Positions 8,109-15,949 are shown, counted from the first letter of the stretch. The stretch: 24,021 bases of DNA from JAAYXU01 sp050942555 (GCA_050942555.1 JBMNNN010000012.1:1-24021), one strand, 5' to 3'. Numbers and translations: made by a program. The notes: generated by a model not told the origin, from the letters alone.

Positions 8109-8978
8109 TTACCGGGTCACCATTGTGCCGATGCCCTTGTCGGTGAATATTTCCAGGATGATGGGGTGGGGGATGGTGCCGTTTAAGATATGCGTCCGGT
8201 GCACACCCTGCTCGATGCCCTTAATGCAGCCCATTACCTTGGGAATCATGCCGCCTGTGATGACCTTCTGCTCGATCAGCCGGTAGATATGATCGACGGA
8301 TATGACGGGAATGAGCGTGTCGGGATCGGCGGGATCCATCCGGATCCCATCGACGTCGGTGAGGAACATAAGTTTCTCAGCCCGCAGCGCCGCGGCGACT
8401 TCGCCCGCGACTGTATCGGCGTTGATGTTGTAGCTGCGGCCGTCGGGGCCGATGCCAACAGGCGCAATGACCGGGATGCATTCTTCGGCCGCAAGACTTT
8501 CAAGAAGCTTGGCGTTGATGGCCGATACCTGCCCGACATACCCCAGATCCACGCCGTTTTTCGGCGGTTTCTTCACGACCTCTATAAGATTTGCATCCTT
8601 CCCCGACAGGCCGATCGCCCGGGCGCCCATCATGTTAAGCCGGGAGACGATATTCGCGTTGATTTTTCCGGTCAGCACCATTTGCACCACTTCCATCGTC
8701 GCCTCGTCGGTAACGCGAAGCCCCTCGTGGAATTGGGGCTCGATGCCAAGGCGCGCGAGCAGCGCGTTGATGTCGGGCCCGCCCCCATGGATGACGATCG
8801 GATTGACGCCCACGTACTTGAGAAGCGTGATGTCCTGAAGGATGGTTTCGACGACGGCGTCGTCCAGCATCGCGTTGCCGCCATACTTGATGACGACGGT
8901 CTTACCACTGAGCGTCTGGATATAGGGAAGCGCCTCGATGAGTATTTTTGCCTTGTCCTGCAGTATATCGGTAGTCAT
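8109..8978 (-). CDS. argB: Acetylglutamate kinase, arginine-sensitive type by N-terminus
   Basis: This enzyme phosphorylates N-acetylglutamate with ATP, the second step of the acetylated arginine route. The amino-acid-kinase fold is seen from VIKYGGNAM (residues 29-37), VIHGGGPDIN, GKINANIVSRLN, SGKDANLI and LFLTDVDGI. The protein is 289 aa. An extra N-terminal helix (AKILIEALPYIQTLSGKT) precedes the first strand. This extension is known from hexameric kinases that arginine inhibits, as in Thermotoga and Pseudomonas, so feedback control at this step is expected. The start ATG at 8978 follows ACGGAGG at good spacing, and argC ends 15 bp upstream. Confidence 0.97.
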   Translation of the reverse strand: MTTDILQDKAKILIEALPYIQTLSGKTVVIKYGGNAMLDDAVVETILQDITLLKYVGVNPIVIHGGGPDINALLARLGIEPQFHEGLRVTDEATMEVVQMVLTGKINANIVSRLNMMGARAIGLSGKDANLIEVVKKPPKNGVDLGYVGQVSAINAKLLESLAAEECIPVIAPVGIGPDGRSYNINADTVAGEVAAALRAEKLMFLTDVDGIRMDPADPDTLIPVISVDHIYRLIEQKVITGGMIPKVMGCIKGIEQGVHRTHILNGTIPHPIILEIFTDKGIGTMVTR

Positions 8979-8993
8979 TGCTGTAACCTCCGT

Positions 8994-10031
8994 TTACAGA
9001 TACCATGCCCGCTGCGTCAGGCCTTCGGTTTCTTCAAGCCCGAGCATGAGGTTCATGTTTTGGATCGCCTGACCGGCCGCGCCCTTGACGAGATTATCGA
9101 GTACCGACACGAGTATAAGGCGGCCAAGCCTCCGGTCGACGACCCAGCCAATGCGGCACTCGTTGCTGCCGTTGACGTGCTTGATTTCGGGCAGGCTGCC
9201 CTCCTCATACAGCCTCACGAAGGGTTCGCCCGCATAAAAATCGCGATAGACCGCCATCACGTCGGCGTGGGATTGAGGTGCTGTAAGCTCGCAGTGCATC
9301 GTTGCGAGGATCCCCCGCTTGACCGGTATGAGGTGGGGCGTAAAGGACAGCGCGATCGGTTTTCCCGCCACCAAAGAGAGCTCCTGCTCGATCTCGGAGG
9401 TGTGCCTGTGCGCCGCTACCTTGTAGGCTTTGATGTTCTCGTCGACCTCGCAGAAATGAAGATCCCTTGTCGCGGCAGCGCCCGCGCCTGTTACGCCCGA
9501 TTTGGCGTCGATGACGATGCGGCTGGGATCGATGAGTCCGGCCCTGACCGCCGGGGCCAGCCCCAGGATAGCGCACGTCGTATAGCAGCCCGGGTTTCCG
9601 ACGAGCTGCGCGCTGCGGATCGCTTCGCGGTGCAGCTCGGGGAGCCCATAGACCGCCCGGGAAAGAAGCCCGGGCGCAGGATGCGCTCCATACCACTGCG
9701 CGTATAGATCGGCGTCCAAATACCGAAAGTCCGCCGACAGATCGACGACGCGCGCGCCGGCTGCAAGGAGCGGCGGCGCCGCCTGTGCGCTCACCTTGTG
9801 GGGCAGAGCGGTGAAGACCACGTCGCTGTCCCGGCCCAGCAGTTCATAGTCGGGAACCTCAAGCGCAGGTAGCCCGCTGCCCATGAAGCTGGGGTACACC
9901 GCAGCAAGCGGCTGGCCTGCCGTGCTGCTTGACGCCAGGTGCGCTATCCGCACGCGCGGATGGCCGGTCAGCAGACGGATCAGTTCGGCGCCCGCGTATC
10001 CGGTCGCCCCTATTACACTGACGGAATGCAT
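8994..10031 (-). CDS. argC: N-acetyl-gamma-glutamyl-phosphate reductase
   Basis: This enzyme reduces N-acetylglutamyl phosphate to the semialdehyde with NADPH. The dinucleotide-binding GATGYAGAELIRLL is at residues 8-21. The active-site cysteine is C149 in VGNPGCYTT. SFTPHLIPVKRGI and GSNECRIGWVVD are C-terminal signatures of this enzyme. With the start at 10031 the protein has 345 aa, the normal size; AAGGAG lies 7 nt upstream of that ATG, whereas the in-frame ATG at 10103 would add 24 residues without similarity and would place the start at the edge of the promoter. It is the first gene of the argC-argB-argD-argF-acetyltransferase operon and lies just downstream of a putative ArgR-controlled promoter. 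Confidence 0.96.
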   Translation of the reverse strand: MHSVSVIGATGYAGAELIRLLTGHPRVRIAHLASSSTAGQPLAAVYPSFMGSGLPALEVPDYELLGRDSDVVFTALPHKVSAQAAPPLLAAGARVVDLSADFRYLDADLYAQWYGAHPAPGLLSRAVYGLPELHREAIRSAQLVGNPGCYTTCAILGLAPAVRAGLIDPSRIVIDAKSGVTGAGAAATRDLHFCEVDENIKAYKVAAHRHTSEIEQELSLVAGKPIALSFTPHLIPVKRGILATMHCELTAPQSHADVMAVYRDFYAGEPFVRLYEEGSLPEIKHVNGSNECRIGWVVDRRLGRLILVSVLDNLVKGAAGQAIQNMNLMLGLEETEGLTQRAWYL

Positions 10032-10088
10032 CGCTCGACTCCTTTTGGCCCGCTGGGCGATGGCCGCCGCAGACCCCGCAAATGGATA

Positions 10089-10102
10089 TTTATAATTATA
10101 CA
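10089..10102 (-). promoter_or_regulatory. Putative ArgR/AhrC operator (ARG box)
   Basis: On the minus strand the sequence is TGTATAATTATAAA. It agrees at 11 of 14 positions with the ARG-box core TGAATAATTATTCA known for ArgR-family repressors. It covers the -10 hexamer of the argC promoter, so a bound repressor would block RNA polymerase. Arginine-dependent control is inferred from family knowledge; no ArgR gene is in the window. Confidence 0.68.
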
Positions 10103-10123
10103 TCCGGACTTATAATAATGCAA
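10095..10123 (-). promoter_or_regulatory. Promoter of the arg operon
   Basis: Read on the minus strand, TTGCAT (10123-10118) and TATAAT (10100-10095) are separated by 17 bp, a strong SigA-type promoter. Transcription would start near 10088, about 57 bp before the argC ATG. Its -10 lies within the putative ARG box. Confidence 0.82.
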
Positions 10124-10135
10124 CAGTTCGTTTTC

Positions 10136-10164
10136 TTGATTTGCTCATTTTTCTGCCGTATAAT
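10136..10164 (+). promoter_or_regulatory. Promoter of araD
   Basis: TTGATT (10136-10141) and TATAAT (10159-10164) are separated by 17 bp. It is divergent from the arg promoter, with only 12 bp between the two -35 boxes, so regulators or supercoiling could couple the two. Confidence 0.78.
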
Positions 10165-10193
10165 ATATATAAATAAATGTATGAGAGTATTTC

Positions 10194-10895
10194 ATGAGGC
10201 TGGAAGCGCTGCGGGAAGCGGTATACCGCGCCAATCTGGAGCTGAGGGACAGAGGGCTGGCGCTGTTTACGTGGGGTAATGCGAGCGGTATCGACCGGGA
10301 CCGGGGACTTATCGTCATCAAACCCAGCGGGGTTCCCTATGAACAGCTGACGCCCGCGCTGATGGCGGTTGTCGGGCTGGACGGTACGGTGATGCAGGGC
10401 AGTATTCGTCCCTCCAGCGACACGCCCACCCATCTGGCGCTCTACCGGGCGTTTCCGATGATCGGAGGAGTCGTCCATACCCATTCCACCTGGGCGACGG
10501 TATGGGCGCAGGCTGGTTTCTCGATTCCCTGTCTGGGAACTACCCATGCCGACGTTTTTCATGGTCCGGTGCCCTGTACCCGGTATCTTTCCCGGGATGA
10601 AATACGGGGGGAGTATGAGGCGGAGACCGGGCACGTCATTGTGGAGACTTTTGATGGCGTAAGCCCCGAGGAAATGCCGGCAGCCCTCGTCGCGGGACAC
10701 GGCCCCTTCGCCTGGGGAGCTGATGTGGGGGACGCCGTATACAACGCGGCGGTGCTGGAGCAGACAGCGCTGATGGCCTGGGCGACGCGGCAGCTACGGC
10801 CCGACTGTATGGAAATTGATTCGGAGCTCCTTGATAAGCACTATTACCGTAAACATGGTCCCGGGGCTTACTACGGAAACCCATCGTCAAAATGA
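10194..10895 (+). CDS. araD: L-ribulose-5-phosphate 4-epimerase (class II aldolase family)
   Basis: This zinc enzyme interconverts L-ribulose 5-phosphate and D-xylulose 5-phosphate at the end of L-arabinose catabolism. It has SSDTPTH with D76, HTHSTWATVWAQ with metal ligands H95 and H97, GTTHADVF with D120, and a third His (H169) in VAGHGPF. The tail LLDKHYYRKHGPGAYYGN is characteristic of AraD rather than fuculose-phosphate aldolase. These residues fall at or within two positions of those known in E. coli AraD, and the length of 233 aa matches. The ribosome site (GAGAG, 6 nt upstream) is weak. No araA or araB is nearby, so the rest of the pathway must be elsewhere, or the enzyme may serve a related pentose or ascorbate route. 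Confidence 0.9.
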   Translation: MRLEALREAVYRANLELRDRGLALFTWGNASGIDRDRGLIVIKPSGVPYEQLTPALMAVVGLDGTVMQGSIRPSSDTPTHLALYRAFPMIGGVVHTHSTWATVWAQAGFSIPCLGTTHADVFHGPVPCTRYLSRDEIRGEYEAETGHVIVETFDGVSPEEMPAALVAGHGPFAWGADVGDAVYNAAVLEQTALMAWATRQLRPDCMEIDSELLDKHYYRKHGPGAYYGNPSSK

Positions 10896-10902
10896 TGATG
10901 GC

Positions 10903-10926
10903 ACGATGAAACGGCATTCGTCGTTT
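10903..10926 (+). terminator. Weak hairpin after araD, possible terminator
   Basis: ACGATGAA (10903-10910) pairs with TTCGTCGT (10917-10924), with one G-T pair, around a 6-nt loop. Only a short T-run follows, so it is at best a weak terminator. The remaining bases up to 11150 hold no gene; I see only a candidate promoter there. Confidence 0.35.
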
Positions 10927-11039
10927 GCGCCCGAATCGGCCCGGAAACTTGGTATTATGCCCAAATCTTTGGCGGAGGAACCTACGGTACTATAGGTAGT
11001 GACTAAATTTAATATCAGATATTTTGTACGGTGTGAACA

Positions 11040-11068
11040 TGGCAATTCCGGTCAAACTCCTTTATAAT
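11040..11068 (+). promoter_or_regulatory. Candidate promoter of the sugar ABC ATPase gene
   Basis: TATAAT is perfect at 11063-11068. At a 17-bp spacing the -35 is TGGCAA (11040-11045), a poor match to TTGACA, so an activator or another start may be involved. The leader would be about 75 nt and contains a small CATC/GATG hairpin. Confidence 0.5.
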
Positions 11069-11150
11069 GTAAGAGTAATATCACATCGCGTAAGATGTAG
11101 GTTTTATCGTTCGTGCATTCGTACGGTATTTAAGGTGAGGAGGTAAATCT

Positions 11151-12272
11151 ATGGCAACAGTGTCCCTGAGGAACATGTACAAGGTGTACCCGGGTGGCGT
11201 ACAGGCAGTCAGCGATTTTAGCCTGGACATCGAGGACAAGGAGTTTATCGTTCTTGTAGGACCTTCCGGGTGCGGCAAGACTACCACGCTTCGCATGGTT
11301 GCAGGCCTTGAGGAAATCACCGAGGGCGAGCTGTATATCGGTGACAAGCTGGTCAATGACGTGGCTCCCAAGGATCGCGACATCGCAATGGTCTTTCAGA
11401 ACTACGCTCTGTACCCCCATATGACAGTGTACGACAATATGGCATTCGGACTGCGTCTGCGCAAGACGCCCCGTGCCGAGATCGACCGGCGCGTCAAGGA
11501 AGCCGCCAAGATACTGGGCATTGACCATCTGCTCAACCGCAAGCCCAAGGCGCTGTCAGGCGGTCAGCGTCAGCGCGTCGCGCTGGGACGCGCCATCGTC
11601 CGCGAGCCTAAGGTCTTCCTTATGGACGAGCCTCTCTCCAACCTGGACGCGAAGCTGCGCGTTCAGACCCGTACCGAGATTACGAAGCTACACGACCGCC
11701 TGCAAACCACGTTCATCTACGTGACGCACGACCAGACCGAGGCCATGACGATGGGAACCCGCATCGTGGTCATGAAGGACGGATTCATCCAGCAGGTTGA
11801 TTCGCCCCAGACGCTGTACGACCAGCCGGTCAACCGCTTTGTGGCAGGATTTATCGGCACGCCGCCCATGAACTTCTTCGATGTGGATCTCGTCAAAGAA
11901 GGCGCGGATCTATTCGTAGTCTTTGGGGAGAATAAGGTAAAGGTCGATCCGGAACGCGCAGCCAGGCTGAAGGATCCCTCCTGCATTGGCAAGAAAGTCG
12001 TGATGGGCATCCGCCCGGAGGATATCCACGACAACGCGGAGTACGTAGCTAAGCACCCCGACTACACGGTTAAGGCCTACGTCGAGGTAGTGGAGCTCAT
12101 GGGTTCTGAAACCTATCTGTATCTCGCTATCGACGGCAAGGAAGGAAGTACCACAGCCCGCGTGGAAGCCCGCAGTCTGTCGCGCACCGGCGACAATATA
12201 AAGGTTGCCTTCGACATGGCCAATGTTCATTTCTTTGACAGCGAAAGCGAAGAGACACTGCTCAAATTTTGA
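11151..12272 (+). CDS. Carbohydrate ABC importer ATP-binding protein (UgpC/MalK/MsmX type)
   Basis: This cytoplasmic ATPase powers sugar or glycerol-phosphate import by binding a pair of CUT1-family permeases. Walker A GPSGCGKTT is at residues 37-45, the Q-loop VFQNYALYPHMT has Q83, the signature LSGGQ is at 135-139, Walker B VFLMDEP is at 155-161, and the H-loop is in YVTHDQTEA. After residue 240 comes the OB-fold regulatory domain of MalK-like subunits (MGIRPEDIHDN). At 373 aa it has the standard length. A strong GAGGAGG precedes the ATG. No permease or binding protein is adjacent. In B. subtilis and streptococci, isolated genes of this type (msmX, msmK) serve several importers, and that is the best reading here. 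The exact substrates cannot be told. Confidence 0.95.
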   Translation: MATVSLRNMYKVYPGGVQAVSDFSLDIEDKEFIVLVGPSGCGKTTTLRMVAGLEEITEGELYIGDKLVNDVAPKDRDIAMVFQNYALYPHMTVYDNMAFGLRLRKTPRAEIDRRVKEAAKILGIDHLLNRKPKALSGGQRQRVALGRAIVREPKVFLMDEPLSNLDAKLRVQTRTEITKLHDRLQTTFIYVTHDQTEAMTMGTRIVVMKDGFIQQVDSPQTLYDQPVNRFVAGFIGTPPMNFFDVDLVKEGADLFVVFGENKVKVDPERAARLKDPSCIGKKVVMGIRPEDIHDNAEYVAKHPDYTVKAYVEVVELMGSETYLYLAIDGKEGSTTARVEARSLSRTGDNIKVAFDMANVHFFDSESEETLLKF

Positions 12273-12296
12273 GCAGCTACGACGTTCATAGTGAAG

Positions 12297-12335
12297 AAGG
12301 CAGAACGCAGGCTATTTATTGTGTTCTGCCTTTCA
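12297..12335 (+). terminator. Intrinsic terminator after the ABC ATPase gene
   Basis: AAGGCAGAAC (12297-12306) pairs perfectly with GTTCTGCCTT (12323-12332) around a 16-nt loop, followed by TTC. It lies only about 25 bp before the next GTG start, so it could attenuate read-through into the regulator gene. Confidence 0.82.
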
Positions 12336-12360
12336 TTGTTCAAAAGAAGGGGGAGTATTT

Positions 12361-13452
12361 GTGAAAATCGATAGCAAGGTCAGCAGGGTAATGTTGGATC
12401 TTTCCCAAAAAATCGGGCTGGAAATGGCGCTGCTTGACGAAACCGATGAGATCCTCGTTTCCAGCTCCGAAGAAATGCCGGGGCTCTGCACGGAATGGAT
12501 GGACAGCCTGAACTTCGAGGACGGCATCGCGCGCGTCCCCGAGACGGGTTATACATATTTCATGCTGGAAAGCGAGAACTACCATCCGATGTGCGTCGCA
12601 ATCCGCGGCGTATCCGACGAGGTGGACCGTTACGGCTACCTGATCGTCACGCTTATCGACGAAATACTGCACACGACGCTCAAAAAGCCGGGATGCGAGG
12701 AGGTTTTCAAGCGCATCATGCTGGATCGTATCGATCCGCTCGAGCTTCAGGAAGCGATCCGTGATTTCAACATCGAAGTGGACGCCGACAGGTGCGTGAT
12801 CATCATACAGACATTTGAGGGAGACGCGGCCAGTATTTATAGCGCGATGACCAAGCTCTTTCCGCGTAAGATGGGCGACGTTGTCGTCAATCTCAACCGT
12901 TATGTCGTGGCGCTCGTCAAAATGGTCGAGGATAGCTCGGACATGGACGCCATCATACAGCTCGTACAGGCCATGGATGAAACCATACAAAATGAAATGG
13001 CCGTACACGCATGCCTGGGCGTGGGCAGCATCAAGCGCGGGCTTATCAATATCCGCGACTCGTTCCAGGAGGCCCAGGAAGCCATCAATCTGGGACTGAT
13101 GCAGCAGACGCAGGGGCGCATATTCCTTTTCCAGAGGCTGCTGCTGGAGCGGTTCCTGCAGGAGGTTCCGCGGGATATCCGCCGCCGCTTCTATGAGCTG
13201 GCCTATAACGATTCGCTCAAGAAGGTGATCAACGAGGAAATGCTGATGACGGTATCGAAGTTCTTCGAGAACAACCTGAATCTGAGCGAAGCGGCGCGCA
13301 AGCTGTATATCCACCGCAATACGTTAATATACCGCCTGGAGAAGATACAGCGCATTACGGGCCTCGATCTGCGTACATTCGAGGATGCCGTACTTCTCAA
13401 GATCATCATCATGCTAGGCAAGAGTTTGTCTTCCAACAATCGGCTGGAGTAG
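12361..13452 (+). CDS. CdaR/PucR-family transcriptional regulator
   Basis: This is probably a DNA-binding regulator of carbohydrate or other metabolic genes. The C-terminal helix-turn-helix of the PucR/CdaR type is clear (NLSEAARKLYIHRNTLIYRL, about residues 305-324, then EKIQRITGLDLRTFEDAVLL). A central region (about 120-250) fits the degenerate GGDEF-like domain of this family, and the N-terminal part (about 1-110) may be a sensor domain. The start is GTG 12361, because AAGGGGGAG lies 5 nt upstream; the upstream ATG at 12319 falls inside the terminator hairpin. The protein has 363 aa. No separate promoter is evident after the terminator, so it may depend on read-through from the ABC ATPase gene. 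Control of sugar import is inferred from position only. Confidence 0.88.
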   Translation: MKIDSKVSRVMLDLSQKIGLEMALLDETDEILVSSSEEMPGLCTEWMDSLNFEDGIARVPETGYTYFMLESENYHPMCVAIRGVSDEVDRYGYLIVTLIDEILHTTLKKPGCEEVFKRIMLDRIDPLELQEAIRDFNIEVDADRCVIIIQTFEGDAASIYSAMTKLFPRKMGDVVVNLNRYVVALVKMVEDSSDMDAIIQLVQAMDETIQNEMAVHACLGVGSIKRGLINIRDSFQEAQEAINLGLMQQTQGRIFLFQRLLLERFLQEVPRDIRRRFYELAYNDSLKKVINEEMLMTVSKFFENNLNLSEAARKLYIHRNTLIYRLEKIQRITGLDLRTFEDAVLLKIIIMLGKSLSSNNRLE

Positions 13453-13482
13453 ATGGAATGGCATCAGAAAGGGTACTATTCG

Positions 13483-13534
13483 CCGGGCAGGTTGCCCGGT
13501 AACAGGAAGCGAGTAACAATCGCTTTCTTTTTTT
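13483..13534 (+). terminator. Double hairpin terminator after the CdaR-like gene
   Basis: A first hairpin pairs CCGGGC (13483-13488) with GCCCGG (13494-13499). A second pairs GGAAGCGA (13505-13512) with TCGCTTTC (13520-13527), with one G-T pair, and leads into a long T-rich tract. The second is the functional intrinsic terminator. Confidence 0.82.
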
Positions 13535-13535
13535 C

Positions 13536-13564
13536 TTTCAAAATGCGCTGGATGACGGTATAAT
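13536..13564 (+). promoter_or_regulatory. Promoter of the CtpB-like gene
   Basis: TATAAT is perfect at 13559-13564. At 17-bp spacing the -35 is TTTCAA (13536-13541), a partial match, and it overlaps the T-tract of the preceding terminator. Start of transcription would be near 13571. Confidence 0.6.
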
Positions 13565-13597
13565 GGAGGCAACGCACCGGATGGAGGAAGCGAACCC

Positions 13598-14794
13598 ATG
13601 CTGAAAAAAAGAACAGTGATCCTCGGCGCCATCGTACTCATACTGGTCGTGGCGGCCTGTTCGTCCGCAGGAACCTACGCGATCGTCAGGCTGCTTGATG
13701 CAGGGAGCGCGGCGCAGGACGACGCGCCGGACCAGTTTTCCAGGCTGAGGGAAATTATGAGCTATATGAAAGAGCAATCCCTGGAGGAATTGACAGACCA
13801 GCAGCTCCTTGACGGCGCGGCCAAGGGGATGGTCTGGGGTTCGGGCGACGTGTATGCCGCATATTTTACCGCTGAAGAATATAATGAATTCCAGCAGGAG
13901 GAAGAGGGAAACTACGTCGGTATCGGCGTATCGGTCATGACCGACGCGAAGGATTCGCTGCTGACGGTCATACAGGTCTACCGCGACTCACCCGCCGAGA
14001 AGGCAGGCATGAAGCCCGGGGATAAACTGGTTTCGGTGGACGGCAAGGACATCACGGCGATGGATCTGGAAACGGTGGTGAATCTCGTGCGCGGCGAGGA
14101 GGGCACGCAGATCACGATCGGCATCAACAGACGCGGGGAGTACCTCGAGATGGAAATCACGCGCGCGCCCCTGGTCGCTGACCGTGCCGAGTGGAAGATG
14201 GTCGAGGACGGCATCGCCTATATCCGCCTCTACGAGTTCAGCGGTAACTGCTCGGTGCAGTTCCACAGTTTTCTCAGCGAAGCGATCATGCAGGGCGCGA
14301 AAGGCTTCATACTGGATCTGCGCAACAATCCCGGCGGAGGTAAGGACATCGTCGTTGAAATTGCCGACACGCTGTTCCCGAGCGGTCCGATTATCTACCT
14401 GGAGGACCGCGACGGAAAGCAGGTTATCGATCACTCCGACGCGAACTACCTGAATATGCCCCTGGTCGTGCTGATCAACGGCTACAGCGCGAGCGCCTCG
14501 GAGCTGCTGGCCGGCGGGATACAGGACTACGGCGTGGGGCTCATCGTGGGGGAGACCACATTCGGAAAAGGTGTAGCGCAGAGCTTCCACATGTTTGACG
14601 ACGGCGCGGCGCTCAAGATGACGCAGGAGCGTTACCTGACGGGCGGCGGACGAAGCGTACAGGACGTGGGCGTCGTTCCCGATATAGAGGTGGTTTTAGA
14701 CGAAGAGGTAAAGGCCAATCAGCTCCTCTTCGCCACGGCTGACGATAACCAGTACATGCGCGCTCTGGAGGAACTCAGGCGCATGATCCGGTAA
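13598..14794 (+). CDS. S41 carboxyl-terminal processing protease with PDZ domain (CtpA/CtpB family)
   Basis: This membrane-anchored serine protease with a Ser-Lys dyad acts outside the membrane and cleaves proteins near their C-terminus. An N-terminal hydrophobic segment (residues 7-21) ends in VVAAC, which could be a lipobox with C21 or simply part of a membrane anchor. The PDZ domain covers about 105-190 (VGIGVSVM, SPAEKAGMKPGDKLVSVDG). The catalytic core shows LDLRNNPGG, S299 in NGYSASASEL, and K324 and Q328 in TFGKGVAQ; the 25-residue Ser-Lys spacing equals that of E. coli Tsp. It is 398 aa. GGAGGA precedes the ATG. The next gene resembles MinJ, as beside ctpB in B. subtilis, where CtpB acts in the SigK sporulation checkpoint; that role here is inference. 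Confidence 0.94.
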   Translation: MLKKRTVILGAIVLILVVAACSSAGTYAIVRLLDAGSAAQDDAPDQFSRLREIMSYMKEQSLEELTDQQLLDGAAKGMVWGSGDVYAAYFTAEEYNEFQQEEEGNYVGIGVSVMTDAKDSLLTVIQVYRDSPAEKAGMKPGDKLVSVDGKDITAMDLETVVNLVRGEEGTQITIGINRRGEYLEMEITRAPLVADRAEWKMVEDGIAYIRLYEFSGNCSVQFHSFLSEAIMQGAKGFILDLRNNPGGGKDIVVEIADTLFPSGPIIYLEDRDGKQVIDHSDANYLNMPLVVLINGYSASASELLAGGIQDYGVGLIVGETTFGKGVAQSFHMFDDGAALKMTQERYLTGGGRSVQDVGVVPDIEVVLDEEVKANQLLFATADDNQYMRALEELRRMIR

Positions 14795-14816
14795 ATATCG
14801 CGTGAAAGGAAATGTC

Positions 14817-15938
14817 ATGAAGGCGCTGGCGGAATTTATAGCCTGGCTGTTCGGGGGAACCTTTCTGTGGTCCTATCTGTTGGCTGCGCTCATCTCGATG
14901 ATGGCGATCCGGCATAATGCCGCCATCCACCGGCGTTTTGCGCGCAGCGATACAGCTAACGAATGGGTCAGTTTGACATATACGCTGCTGTGGGGCGCTG
15001 TGGCGGGCGTCGTGGGCAGCGCGGCCTGGGTGCTTACCGGCATGGGACTGACGCAGCAGGAAGGTCTCGTGCTGTGGATGGTATCCTTCGGGTTCATGCT
15101 GGCGGGACTGGCCGAATACGCGCTGCCGCTCTCGGGCGCCATCGTGTCGCTCATCGGGCTGGTCGCGAGGGAGGCGTTCTCGGGCGGAACGCAGGCTATC
15201 GTATTCACGGCTGTGTGTCAGTGTCTTTTCGGGCTGCTGCTGCTGGCTGACGGGCGCAGGGATACCGCGGCGGCGGTCATCAATGATCCCGATAACGGCT
15301 CGGTGGGTGCGCGGATACTCTCGCGCATATGGATCGTGCCGATGCTGGGGATCCTGGGACCGGCCGCGGACGGCGTGCTGCTGCCCGTTGCGATGCCGAT
15401 GGGCATGGGCCTTACCGCCCACCGTGAATCGCTGCGCACAATCATAGTCCGCAGAAGCCTTTTCATGCTGGTGTCGGGAGGCATTCTGGCAGCGGTGGGA
15501 ATATTCGCAGCAGGCGCGCTGTGGCAGCTTCCGCTCGCGGCCCTCCTGAGCGCGGTCATATGCGCTGCGGGATGGATACTGGAGCGGAGCCTGGCAAAAA
15601 AAGCGCGGGAGCCCTGGTGCGGGATGCCCAGGCGCGGCATCCGGGTACTGGACGTGCAGACGGGCTCCATCGCGCAGAAAATGGGGCTGCGTTCGGGGGA
15701 CGTGCTTCTCAGGATCAACGGCGCGTCGGTCATGCAGGAAATCAAGATCGACGACACGCTGGAGAAAGTTCCCTCGATGGTTTGGGTAGACTACGAGCGG
15801 GAGGGACGGATCCTTACCGGAGAGCATACCGATTACGAGAATGGTATCAGCGATCTGGGATTCGTGCCGCTCGCACGGAATATGGACCTTTACATGGAAC
15901 TGGTCCAGCCGTCATGGCTGTGGTTCAGCCGGCGGTAA
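14817..15938 (+). CDS. Multi-pass membrane protein with C-terminal PDZ domain (MinJ-like)
   Basis: The protein has 373 aa with about seven or eight hydrophobic segments in the first 260 residues (for example TYTLLWGAVAGVVGSAAWVL and LLSAVICAAGWIL). A PDZ domain follows at about 270-345 (GIRVLDVQTGSIAQKMGL then RSGDVLLRINGASV). This architecture matches MinJ of B. subtilis, which links MinCD to DivIVA at the division site. It also matches the gene order, since minJ lies near ctpB there. No enzyme motif is visible. The ATG at 14817 is chosen because AAAGGA (14805-14810) is 6 nt upstream; a GTG at 14802 precedes that site. It starts 22 bp after the protease gene and is certainly in the same operon. 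The alternative is a PDZ adaptor that presents substrates to the protease. Confidence 0.75.
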   Translation: MKALAEFIAWLFGGTFLWSYLLAALISMMAIRHNAAIHRRFARSDTANEWVSLTYTLLWGAVAGVVGSAAWVLTGMGLTQQEGLVLWMVSFGFMLAGLAEYALPLSGAIVSLIGLVAREAFSGGTQAIVFTAVCQCLFGLLLLADGRRDTAAAVINDPDNGSVGARILSRIWIVPMLGILGPAADGVLLPVAMPMGMGLTAHRESLRTIIVRRSLFMLVSGGILAAVGIFAAGALWQLPLAALLSAVICAAGWILERSLAKKAREPWCGMPRRGIRVLDVQTGSIAQKMGLRSGDVLLRINGASVMQEIKIDDTLEKVPSMVWVDYEREGRILTGEHTDYENGISDLGFVPLARNMDLYMELVQPSWLWFSRR

Positions 15939-15949
15939 CAATCGAAAAC

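Noticed and set aside
6909..8186. Open frame of 425 codons on the plus strand opposite argD
   Set aside because: Antisense shadow of argD with Arg/His-rich, low-information translation.
8190..9707. Long open frame of 505 codons on the plus strand opposite argB and argC
   Set aside because: It is antisense to two well-conserved enzymes, has no family pattern and no ribosome site; long antisense frames are expected in GC-rich DNA.
10594..10930. Antisense open frames over the end of araD
   Set aside because: They follow the coding frame of araD in reverse and have no ribosome site or recognisable product.
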